Shown in pieces: positions 45,657 through 54,251 of a stretch of 64,000 nt of DNA. Under the pieces are notes generated by a model. That model did no database searches. It saw only the letters and a program-made list of their open reading frames with translations, and had not been told where the DNA came from. Origin of the DNA: Bacteroidales bacterium (GTDB taxonomy: Bacteria > Bacteroidota > Bacteroidia > Bacteroidales > JAAYJT01); assembly GCA_012522795.1 (NCBI GenBank), contig JAAYJT010000031.1, positions 1-64,000 on the forward strand. The letters run 5' to 3'. Both the position numbers and the translations under genes were made by a program. Numbering within the stretch: position 1 is the first letter of the stretch; every line of letters starts with the position of its first letter.

Positions 45657-45730
45657 ACTTTAAGAATTTTGATTAATAAATATAATAGCTTGAAAATTTG
45701 TGGGTAAAAATATAAAAGTAAAACCAGTCT

Positions 45731-45762
45731 CAAAAATAAACTTATTAAAAGTTATTAAACAA
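45731..45762 (-). promoter_or_regulatory. Candidate promoter of the TonB-dependent receptor gene
   Basis: On the minus strand TTG (45760-45762), 21 nt, TATTTTTG (45731-45738), ~75 nt before the ATG. A second candidate, TTG, 19 nt, TAATTTTG, lies farther up at 45860-45889. One or both may be used. Confidence 0.4.
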
Positions 45763-45934
45763 TAAAACACACAATACCAACTTATTACAACATAACATAG
45801 TATGCCCTTAACTGTGAATTAACAATAAAACGCAATAATGAAACAGTTTTTAGCGGCGGCAAAATTATAATTTAACCGTTTTAATTCAATAAAAGACTGA
45901 AAAATATGTGCCAATTTATCATTCTACCTGATTA

Positions 45935-46738
45935 CTAAAGTATGCGCCTGATAAGCCTCAGCTTATGAGTATATTGTTTGGTTTCTTCATTAAAAATACC
46001 ATGATGGTCAATTTTGTCAGAGCGGACTTTTCCGCTGGCATGAATAATAGTCTGATTATCAAGCATAAGTCCGACATGAGTAATTTGTCCATCCTCATTG
46101 TCAAAAAATGCGAGGTCGCCGGGATGACTTTCAGAAAGCAAATTAACAACTTCTCCCTGTGTTGCCTGCTGTGAAGAATCTCTTTGTAAAGAAATCCCGC
46201 ACAATTTAAAAACCAGTTGAACAAATCCCGAACAATCAATCCCAAAAGGTGTTCTGCCACCCCACAAATAAGGACTTTGTAAAAAGACCCATGCGTTTTC
46301 AATAAGTTTGCGGCAATTGGTACCAATTGAAGGCATAGTTACTTCACCCTCAAACGAATATTTAATCCCCTCAATTTCAAAAGCCTGATCTTTATATCCT
46401 GGTAATGTGCTACCAATGAGTACCGGAAACATACGGTTACGGGTATGATCATACATAACCTCTACCATATCCGATACAATAGCAGCCTGGCGATTACTTA
46501 AGGCAACGAAAGTTTCTTCGCTAATGCTTTGATATTCAATCTGGTTCACCCAGCCTTCGTAATTATCAAAACTACATCTTACCCTGTTCCAATTGTAATA
46601 TTTCTCATAAACCACAAATGTTTCGCCAAAAAGGATCTGACTTGTCATTTCGGCGGTGTGGAACGGATGTTTTCGCAGCGGAATGACTGATAAATGACCA
46701 ATACCGTAGCCAATTGGCTTTAAATCAATATTTTCCAT
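45935..46738 (-). CDS. NlpC/P60 peptidase with SH3-like domains (YkfC/DppVI-like)
   Basis: 267 residues without a signal peptide. Two SH3b-like domains (PLRKHPFHTAEMTSQILFGE...GWVNQIEY, and ~90-135) precede the NlpC/P60 domain with catalytic Cys169 (GIDCSGF), His221 (ITHVGLML) and His233 (IIHASG). This matches gamma-D-glutamyl-L-diamino acid endopeptidases that cut cell-wall peptides during recycling. The lack of an export signal suggests cytoplasmic work on imported muropeptides. It ends the antiporter operon, 12 bp after it. Confidence 0.88.
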   Translation of the reverse strand: MENIDLKPIGYGIGHLSVIPLRKHPFHTAEMTSQILFGETFVVYEKYYNWNRVRCSFDNYEGWVNQIEYQSISEETFVALSNRQAAIVSDMVEVMYDHTRNRMFPVLIGSTLPGYKDQAFEIEGIKYSFEGEVTMPSIGTNCRKLIENAWVFLQSPYLWGGRTPFGIDCSGFVQLVFKLCGISLQRDSSQQATQGEVVNLLSESHPGDLAFFDNEDGQITHVGLMLDNQTIIHASGKVRSDKIDHHGIFNEETKQYTHKLRLIRRIL

Positions 46739-46750
46739 ATTCTATTAAAA

Positions 46751-48880
46751 TTACTTTTTCAAACCAAATAAACGTTTTGCTCCCCGCACTATCCTGCTTA
46801 TGCGAGTCAGATTTTCATGATATGGAAATACAGAATATTCATCTAACTGCAAACTGCTTTGAGTAGAGCTTCTGGGCGACTGACGGGGATAAACAACAAT
46901 AAAAGAGTATTTCTCAAAATATTTTGAAAGCAAATATGGCATCTCATCAAGGAAGCGCTCATAACTAATGGTAAGCTTGCGGGCACTCATAAAAACACAT
47001 AGATTAGATGTTTTTGCCGTATTGGATATATTCCTTAAATCAGGGAAATTTGTAAATGATTCGCTGTTCAGTTCGATATACGGACTCTGTTTTGAATAAG
47101 AATTCACAATGAAGTTAACATCTTCCTCATGTGCTATTATTTTGATAGTTGTACCTATTTGAAACGCAAGCCGTTTCAATGCTGCAATACTTTCAGGAAA
47201 ACCAAGCTCATACTGGGCTGCCTTGGTGTAGATTACAACTATTTGTCTGAAAGTATTCAGTGGTTCCAATATCTTACAAACCATAATCATCTGATTCATG
47301 CGTTCAAGCAACTGATCAAGGATACTTCCGAATATCCACTGCCGCGTTGTGATCTTAGCGTTCCACCCTAATATTACAGTGGTAATAAACAATTCTCTGA
47401 TTGCACGATTAATTCCATTGCTAACATTTAGATCAACTCTGGTAACCGGCATTATATTGGCATTAACATCGCGCGCAAAAGCAACTGACTCAGTCAATTG
47501 CTTATTTGCATCCTGAAGCTGTGCTTCTGCTTCTTCTGAATCTTTGATAACAGAAAGGGGGTAAATAGGTTCTGGCGAAGTAAGGTCTTTGATGTAAATA
47601 GCAAGCTCAATAAGGCGACTGACGTTCTTAGGATTTGCAACAGGCACAAGAATTCGTTCAACCCGGCTGACTTCCGGTGGCTTTTGTAAAGTTGATTCTA
47701 TAGCAAGCTTACGTCCTGAATGTTCGGTAACAAAACTGCTTGCCAGACATGTTATAAGAATAAGAATAATGGTTCCGTTCAAAACATTATCGTCAATTAT
47801 ACCAAGTTCATAGCCAATAAGTATAACTGCCAGGGTTGCAGCAGCATGCGATGAGCTCAGACCAAAAATTATCTTTCGCTGCAATGAATTATATCTGAAT
47901 ATCTTTTGGGTAAGAAATGCTGCAATCCATTTACTAAAAATGGCAACTATTGTCATTGAAAAAGCAACAATCAATGCCTGTGAGCCTTGAAACACAACCC
48001 TAAGATCAACCAGCATACCTACACTTATCAGAAAGAAAGGTATGAATATGGCATTACCTACAAACTCAATTCTGTTCATCAGCACTGAATTTGAAGGGAT
48101 CAGACGATTCACAGCAAGGCCAGCCAGAAAAGCCCCTATAATTGGCTCCAGACCGGCAAGTTCAGCAAGAATTCCTGCAATGAAGACCAGAGCAAGTACA
48201 AACACATACTGATTTGAGCCGATTTCAGGCATATTTCTGAAAAACCACCTTGCCAAAGCAGGATAGCCATATAGAATGATAACCGCAAATACAACAAGCG
48301 AAACTATCATCCGTATCCAAAAAATCATATCCAGCGATCCCTTTGTAGAACCAACAATGACAGCAAGCATCATCAGTACGGCAGTATCAGTGATGATAGT
48401 ACCTCCTACCGTAACAGTAACCGACTCATCCTTTGAAATACCCAGATTGCTTACAATAGGATAAGAGATCAAAGTGTGGGTTGAAAACATACTGGCAATT
48501 AAAAATGATGTGGTTATTGAAAAATCAAGTAAGTAATGACAAACCACAAACCCGAGACTTAACGGTATAAGGAAAGTAAACAAACCAAAAACGCCGCTTT
48601 TATAGCTATTTTTCTTAAAATGCCCCATGTCAATTTCAAGGGCAGCCATAAACATAATATAAAGCAAACCTACGGTTCCAAACAGGATAATGCTGCTATC
48701 ACGCAACAATATGTTCAATCCATTGGGTCCAATAACGACACCGGCTAACAGCAAACCAATTATACTGGGTATTCGTAATTTTCGGAAAACTATCGGCGAT
48801 AACAGGATTATCAGCAAAACCAGTGTAAAGATCACAACCGGATCTTCTAGTGGCAATGTTATTATTGATAAAATTTTCAT
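46751..48880 (-). CDS. Cation:proton antiporter (CPA2/KefB-like) with C-terminal USP-like domains
   Basis: 709 residues. About twelve membrane helices (1-390) carry Na_H_Exchanger features (IPSIIGLLLAGVVIGPNGLN, FLIASMFSTHTLISYPIVSNLGI, EPIIGAFLAGLAVNRLIP, GLSSSHAAATLAVILIGYELGII). The soluble C-terminal half (~400-700) resembles two universal-stress-protein folds (RILVPVANPKNVSRLIELAIYIKDL) instead of a KTN/TrkA domain. It exchanges K+ or Na+ for H+ at the inner membrane; ion specificity is uncertain. Confidence 0.88.
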   Translation of the reverse strand: MKILSIITLPLEDPVVIFTLVLLIILLSPIVFRKLRIPSIIGLLLAGVVIGPNGLNILLRDSSIILFGTVGLLYIMFMAALEIDMGHFKKNSYKSGVFGLFTFLIPLSLGFVVCHYLLDFSITTSFLIASMFSTHTLISYPIVSNLGISKDESVTVTVGGTIITDTAVLMMLAVIVGSTKGSLDMIFWIRMIVSLVVFAVIILYGYPALARWFFRNMPEIGSNQYVFVLALVFIAGILAELAGLEPIIGAFLAGLAVNRLIPSNSVLMNRIEFVGNAIFIPFFLISVGMLVDLRVVFQGSQALIVAFSMTIVAIFSKWIAAFLTQKIFRYNSLQRKIIFGLSSSHAAATLAVILIGYELGIIDDNVLNGTIILILITCLASSFVTEHSGRKLAIESTLQKPPEVSRVERILVPVANPKNVSRLIELAIYIKDLTSPEPIYPLSVIKDSEEAEAQLQDANKQLTESVAFARDVNANIMPVTRVDLNVSNGINRAIRELFITTVILGWNAKITTRQWIFGSILDQLLERMNQMIMVCKILEPLNTFRQIVVIYTKAAQYELGFPESIAALKRLAFQIGTTIKIIAHEEDVNFIVNSYSKQSPYIELNSESFTNFPDLRNISNTAKTSNLCVFMSARKLTISYERFLDEMPYLLSKYFEKYSFIVVYPRQSPRSSTQSSLQLDEYSVFPYHENLTRISRIVRGAKRLFGLKK

Positions 48881-48899
48881 TTCGCCCGTTTAATATTTA

Positions 48900-48907
48900 C
48901 AAAATTA
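48900..48907 (-). promoter_or_regulatory. Candidate -7 box of the antiporter-peptidase operon
   Basis: TAATTTTG on the minus strand, 20 nt before the antiporter ATG. Single element only; it overlaps an ATTTACAAAAT arm (48895-48905) that resembles the dispersed repeat. Confidence 0.3.
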
Positions 48908-49025
48908 GTTTTTTCGTCATAATACAGGTGAATCACGAGAAATTTTAACAAATATCCTCTTGTCTGGTTTATATGTTAATAAATTAGATATTTCACATAT
49001 TTAGCGTAAATCTTTTATGAAACCC

Positions 49026-49050
49026 GGACATTTTGTAAATACAAATCGTA
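49026..49050 (+). repeat. Partial relic of the dispersed repeat (3' end only)
   Basis: GGACATTTTGTAAATACAAATCGTA matches the 3' end of the repeat at 40906-41028 with about two differences. An inverted ATTTACAAAAT at 48895-48905 could be its displaced left arm. Confidence 0.5.
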
Positions 49051-49102
49051 TAACACCCATTAACTGTTAAAAAAACAATAGATATAAATAACGACTTTTA
49101 GT

Positions 49103-49110
49103 TACTTTCG
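49103..49110 (+). promoter_or_regulatory. Candidate -7 box of the PgpH-like gene
   Basis: TACTTTCG followed by C, one base from TAnnTTTG and of a form often seen in Bacteroidota; 24 nt before the ATG. No -33 TTG found. Confidence 0.3.
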
Positions 49111-49134
49111 CAAGCTCAAACCATTTAGAATAAG

Positions 49135-51201
49135 ATGAAGGTCCTAATAAGGTATTTGAAAAAGAACTCACTGATACTATCCCGTATTTCGCTGTTTTTG
49201 CTTGCAGCAGCAATAATAGTAGTCATGTTTCCAAAAGAAGGGAAATTCAGATATGAATATCAGCGTGGTAAGCCATGGATGCATGAAGCTCTGATTGCTC
49301 CTTTCGATTTCCCTATCCTTAAAACCGAAGCTGAACTTTTGCAAGAAGAGGAAACAGTGCTTAAAACACTCAAACCCGTTTTTGTAATTGATGAAACTGG
49401 TTCAAATAATTCAAGAAAAAAACTTATTGCCGAACTTCAGAAAAAAGCCGGTGAATACGAATGGAACTCAAATGAGTTTGCAAAAATTGAATCGAGGGTT
49501 TTAGGCGCGTATGACTCGGTGATGAATATTGGAATTATTCAGATGAACCCGGTAATTGAGAATAAACCTGATGATTTTCTGGTAATATTGTTAAAAGAAA
49601 ACCGTGCCATAGAACGTGAATTAAGATCTTTTCTTACCATCCAATCGGCTGATACTTTCTTAAGGTCACATCTGTCAGTATCAAATAGAATAGCTGATTC
49701 TGAAGTAGTTATCAATGTTTTAGAAAATCATTTGATACAAAACATACTTTTTGAACCGGACATCACCGAAAGAGGAAAGCAAAACTTAATTAAAAAAATA
49801 TCCCTTGCTCATGGCATGGTTCAAAAAGGTGAGCGTATTATTTCAAAAGGTGAGCTGGTAAACTCTGAAAGATATCAAATTCTGGAATCATTTCGCAAAG
49901 AATATGAAAATCAGGTTGGTGGTTCAGCTGCTTATATTGGCATAATTGTAGGACAAAGCATCCTGGTGATTATTGCTCTGACGGTATTTTTACTTTTTCT
50001 TGTTTTTTTTAGGAATGAAATATACCATCAAAATAAAATGGTAGTTTTCATGCTACTCATAATAGTTTTAATGGTTAAGGTTTTAAGCTTTATGGCAAAA
50101 AACCATCTTACCTATATTTATCTTGTGCCTTTATGTCTGGTTCCGATTATCATAAGCATTTTCACTGATACCCGTCTGGCGTTATTTGTGCATCTGGTTA
50201 CAATTTTCATAACAGGATATCTGGTTCCAAACAGTTTTGAGTTTGTTTTCCTGCAACTGATAGCGGGCATAATTGCTATACTGAGTGTGATAAACCTGTA
50301 TAAGCGCTCGCAGTTTGTAAAAAGTATAATATTGATTTTTCTAACCTATGTTGCTGTTTATACAGGTATGAACCTGATGAGTGAGGGCAATTTTTTAGCT
50401 TTGGAACCTAATATGTTTATCATGTTTGGAGGCAGTGCTATGCTTACTCTGCTTGCTTATCCACTAATTTATATATTTGAAAGATTGTTTGGATTTACAA
50501 CCGACTTAACTCTGCTTGAGCTTTCTGACACTAATAACAAACTGTTACGTGAACTGGCAGAAAAAGCTCCGGGCACTTTTCAGCACTCACTCCAGGTTGC
50601 AAGCATTGCTGAAGAACTTACACGCGAAGTTGGTGGAAATCCTTTGCTGGTTCGAACCGGTGCCCTTTATCACGATATTGGAAAAACACATAATCCGCAA
50701 TATTTTATTGAGAACCAGATAACCGGAGTGAACCCGCATGATGAACTCAGTTATGAAGAAAGCGCAAGGATCATCATCAGGCATGTTATCGAGGGTATTG
50801 AACTGGCACGTAAATATAAGCTTCCGGAAATATTGATTGACTTTATCAGAACTCATCATGGAACGCGTCGTACTGCTTATTTTTTCCAGATGCACAAGAA
50901 TAATAATCCGGATGCAATGATCAATGAAGATGCATTTAAATACCACGGACCTATACCATTTTCACGCGAAACAGCAGTTGTAATGATGGCCGATTCGGTA
51001 GAAGCAGCTTCACGCAGTATTAAAAAACCTGATCAGCAGAAAATAGATGATCTGGTTGAAAACATCATCAACAAACAGTTAGGGGATAATCAGTTTGATA
51101 ATTCGCCAATAACCCTGCGTGATATTACAAAGATAAAAAAGGTGTTGAAACGCAAACTGATGAATATATATCATGTCAGAATTGAGTATCCGGTATCCTG
51201 A
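49135..51201 (+). CDS. PgpH-type cyclic-di-AMP phosphodiesterase (7TM-HD)
   Basis: 688 residues. An N-terminal helix, an extracytoplasmic 7TMR-HDED domain (~40-260), a seven-helix 7TM-7TMR_HD bundle (~270-450) and a cytoplasmic HD domain with GALYHDIGKTHNP (His513-Asp514), RTHHGT and MMADSVEAASRSIKKP. This matches PgpH, which hydrolyses c-di-AMP to pApA and so affects potassium and wall homeostasis. A YbbR/CdaR-like protein is encoded at 12788-13753. No neighbouring gene seems cotranscribed. Confidence 0.92.
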   Translation: MKVLIRYLKKNSLILSRISLFLLAAAIIVVMFPKEGKFRYEYQRGKPWMHEALIAPFDFPILKTEAELLQEEETVLKTLKPVFVIDETGSNNSRKKLIAELQKKAGEYEWNSNEFAKIESRVLGAYDSVMNIGIIQMNPVIENKPDDFLVILLKENRAIERELRSFLTIQSADTFLRSHLSVSNRIADSEVVINVLENHLIQNILFEPDITERGKQNLIKKISLAHGMVQKGERIISKGELVNSERYQILESFRKEYENQVGGSAAYIGIIVGQSILVIIALTVFLLFLVFFRNEIYHQNKMVVFMLLIIVLMVKVLSFMAKNHLTYIYLVPLCLVPIIISIFTDTRLALFVHLVTIFITGYLVPNSFEFVFLQLIAGIIAILSVINLYKRSQFVKSIILIFLTYVAVYTGMNLMSEGNFLALEPNMFIMFGGSAMLTLLAYPLIYIFERLFGFTTDLTLLELSDTNNKLLRELAEKAPGTFQHSLQVASIAEELTREVGGNPLLVRTGALYHDIGKTHNPQYFIENQITGVNPHDELSYEESARIIIRHVIEGIELARKYKLPEILIDFIRTHHGTRRTAYFFQMHKNNNPDAMINEDAFKYHGPIPFSRETAVVMMADSVEAASRSIKKPDQQKIDDLVENIINKQLGDNQFDNSPITLRDITKIKKVLKRKLMNIYHVRIEYPVS

Positions 51202-51248
51202 TTATTTTATTCCGGATATCCTAATTCCGGGATCATAGTTCATATTTC

Positions 51249-54182
51249 TTATTCGATGATCACTTCATCAATAAATAACCACGCCTTACCACCTGCACCC
51301 AGATGCCAATCGGGGATAGTACCAAAATTTTTGGCAATGATTTTCACATATCGTCCGGTAGTATTTACCTTAGTACCCAGATCTTTCCGTACAGGAGTAT
51401 AGTCATCAAATGCAACAGCGCTGGGAACTTGTGCGATCTGACGATATTTTTCACCATCTTCTGAAACAAAGAATGTCACTTCTTTTGGCATCCATATCCA
51501 TGAGCGTATTTCCTGAAAAAATCCTGCTGCAACATAATGTATTGCCTGTTTATTACCCAGATCAACAACGCATTCAAAATCAACGCCACTATAGCCCTGC
51601 CAGCCGCCAAGTCTGAAATTCTTTTCACCCCTTAATCCGTCAATTAGGGCTTCAGGTCCTCCAGCATGATAATTGGCATCAAGCGGAGGCTTGATTTCAA
51701 TTCTACGATTGATATCAATTTTTGTGAAATTGCCTTCAACCTGACTACTAAAACCATATCCTTCTTTCCAGGCACGTGCAGTGATAGTAGTTGTTTTGTC
51801 AAGCATAATGGGTTCGGAATAAACAAAAGATTCAAGATTCGGAAGTGTTCCGTCAGTGGTATAATATATTTTACAATCCGGTATCAGGGTTTTAATTTCA
51901 ACTGTAACAGGCTCGCGAATGATTGCCCCTTCGGCAATCAAATACGGAACCGGCAAGATAATCTCATCATTTATATAGGTCATTGGTATATCTTCATCGC
52001 GGGTCCCCCAGTTCTTTCCGGGTTGTTTGCCCATTTCGAAACTCATATTTCCACCTTTCATTATATCATTATGAGTAATGAACGATTTGCTGTAATTCTG
52101 TCCATTTAGTTTAGCCGATTGGATATAAAAATTATTTTTTGAAACCTTGTTGGCATGAATTGTAAACACATTTCCATTTTCAAGTTCGATCTCTATTTGC
52201 GAAAACCATGGTGTTCCAATAATATAATCAAGCTGACCCGGTGTAACCGGATAAAAACCCATAGCACTCATTACCAGCCATGCCGACATTTGCCCGCAAT
52301 CTTCGTTTCCGCTTAATCCATCGGGATGAGGGGTATAGAAATCATCCATGATCTGTCGTACGCGCTGCTGGGTTTTCCAGGGTTGGTTCAGAAAATTATA
52401 CAAATATGCCATATGATGACTCGGTTCGTTACCCTGGGCATACTGACCGATAAGTCCGGTAATATCTTTCATATCCCTTCCTGAAATACGGTCTCCTGTT
52501 TCGAAAAGTTCGTCAACACGATTTAACAATTTCTCCTTGCCACCATGAAATTCAATAAAACCATTGATATCCTGCGGAACATAAAAGCTGTAATGCCATG
52601 AGTTGGCTTCTGTGAAATGCCAGTCAACAGTTGTGGGGTCAAATGGGGTTAGCCATGAACCATTAAGTCGTGGACGCATGAACCGGGTTTCGGGGTCAAA
52701 AATATTTTTCCATGATTGCGCCCTGCGTATATATTCACGATAAATATCGTCGTGACCCAGATCACGTGCCATCACGGCAATACACCAGTCATTATACGCA
52801 TATTCAAGAGTTTTTGAAATAGATTCATGCTCTTTATTACCCGGTATATATCCGTATTTTTGATAAACATCCAAACCAAAATGATCTTGTGTGGCACTAT
52901 GCAGCATGGCTTTAAGAGCTTTTTCGCCATCAAAATCGCGTAAGCCTTTCATCCACGCATCTGCAATTACTGAAATACTGTGATTACCAATCATGCACCA
53001 GGTTTCGTTAGCGGCAAGCTCCCACACAGGCAGCAATCCACCCTTTTCATACATATTTAACATTGTTTTTATGAAATCGTCGGAGCGTTTTTGCTCAATG
53101 ATAGTCATTAATGGGTGCCACGCCCTGTATGTATCCCAAAGTGAGAACACGGTATAATTTGTGAAATCTTCGGCTGTATGTATCTGCTTATCAATGCCAC
53201 GATAGCGGCGGTCAACATCCATAAATATATTTGGCTGCAGGAAAGAGTGGTACAACGCAGAATAAAACACAGTGTACTGATCATCAGTTCCACCTTTCAC
53301 CCTGATTTTACTCAATTCATTATTCCATGCATCATAGCTGCTTTTTCTAATTCCTTCAAAACCCCATTCAGGGATCTCAGCTACAAGGTTTTTATATGCA
53401 CCTTCGGGATCTACTGCCGAAAGAGCTACTTTAATTTCTATAACTTCATCCTTAGCAGTTTCAAATTCGACAAAAGCCTTAATATTCTGACCTTCAGCTC
53501 TGGAAGTTTCCGGAACTATAACATCATTTACAGTAATTCCTGTTTGTGAAAAAGGCTTTGAGAACACCATGTGGAAATACCAAACCATGTTGTCAGCCCA
53601 GTTCTTTGAACGTCTCATACCTCGTATTTCAGTATCGCTCAATATTTCAATCCATGATTCGAGAACATGGTCACGATGTTTGAGGTCAATAATGAATTTA
53701 GCAGCATCACTGGCAGGGAAAGTGTAACGATGATAACCAACACGGCTAGTTACTGTCATTTCGGCAAGTACACTGGGCTTATCGAGAAACACCTTATAAT
53801 AGCCGGCTTCAGCTTTTTCATTTGATTTTTTAAACGGTGAGCTGTACTCCGAATTATCAAAAACAGGCACACCAAGCACAGGCATTATCAGAATATCGCC
53901 ATAATCGCTTACACCAGTTCCGCTAAGTGCAGTATGAGCAAAACCATATATAACACTGTCTGTATAATGATAACCCGAACAGCCATCCCAACCGTCAAGT
54001 CTTGTTTGAGGTGTGAGCTGAACCATGCCGAATGGAGTTGCTGCACCGGGATAAGTGTGGCCGTGAGCATCAGTACCTATAAAAGGATTAACATATGATA
54101 CTGGTGCAGCAGGTTCTTTTTCTGTTTGACAGGCATTCAGAAATACTACTACCAATATTAACATAAGGAATATTCTTTTCAT
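51249..54182 (-). CDS. GH92 alpha-mannosidase lipoprotein with C-terminal accessory domains
   Basis: 977 residues with a lipoprotein signal (LNAC, Cys18). The GH92 N-domain reads YVNPFIGTDAHGHTYPGAATPFGMVQLTPQT and GWDGCSGYHY. The catalytic domain has FSLWDTYRAWHPL, GLLPVWELAANETWCMIG and SGNEDCGQMSAW. After ~760 there is a chitobiase-type C-terminal module (DCKIYYTTDGTLPN) and a discoidin/F5-8C module (~835-977). GH92 enzymes are Ca2+-dependent exo-alpha-mannosidases that trim N-glycan mannose. It is the last gene of the MFS-GH2-GH92 operon. Confidence 0.95.
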   Translation of the reverse strand: MKRIFLMLILVVVFLNACQTEKEPAAPVSYVNPFIGTDAHGHTYPGAATPFGMVQLTPQTRLDGWDGCSGYHYTDSVIYGFAHTALSGTGVSDYGDILIMPVLGVPVFDNSEYSSPFKKSNEKAEAGYYKVFLDKPSVLAEMTVTSRVGYHRYTFPASDAAKFIIDLKHRDHVLESWIEILSDTEIRGMRRSKNWADNMVWYFHMVFSKPFSQTGITVNDVIVPETSRAEGQNIKAFVEFETAKDEVIEIKVALSAVDPEGAYKNLVAEIPEWGFEGIRKSSYDAWNNELSKIRVKGGTDDQYTVFYSALYHSFLQPNIFMDVDRRYRGIDKQIHTAEDFTNYTVFSLWDTYRAWHPLMTIIEQKRSDDFIKTMLNMYEKGGLLPVWELAANETWCMIGNHSISVIADAWMKGLRDFDGEKALKAMLHSATQDHFGLDVYQKYGYIPGNKEHESISKTLEYAYNDWCIAVMARDLGHDDIYREYIRRAQSWKNIFDPETRFMRPRLNGSWLTPFDPTTVDWHFTEANSWHYSFYVPQDINGFIEFHGGKEKLLNRVDELFETGDRISGRDMKDITGLIGQYAQGNEPSHHMAYLYNFLNQPWKTQQRVRQIMDDFYTPHPDGLSGNEDCGQMSAWLVMSAMGFYPVTPGQLDYIIGTPWFSQIEIELENGNVFTIHANKVSKNNFYIQSAKLNGQNYSKSFITHNDIMKGGNMSFEMGKQPGKNWGTRDEDIPMTYINDEIILPVPYLIAEGAIIREPVTVEIKTLIPDCKIYYTTDGTLPNLESFVYSEPIMLDKTTTITARAWKEGYGFSSQVEGNFTKIDINRRIEIKPPLDANYHAGGPEALIDGLRGEKNFRLGGWQGYSGVDFECVVDLGNKQAIHYVAAGFFQEIRSWIWMPKEVTFFVSEDGEKYRQIAQVPSAVAFDDYTPVRKDLGTKVNTTGRYVKIIAKNFGTIPDWHLGAGGKAWLFIDEVIIE

Positions 54183-54251
54183 TTTTAAAAATTTAAATGT
54201 TAAATGATTGAATAATAATTACTAATCTATCATTGTAAAATTTAATGTTGC

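Noticed and set aside
51200-51232. TATCCGG...CCGGATA inverted repeat near the end of the PgpH-like gene
   Set aside because: The arms overlap the end of the coding frame, the loop is long and no T-run follows; not convincing as a terminator.
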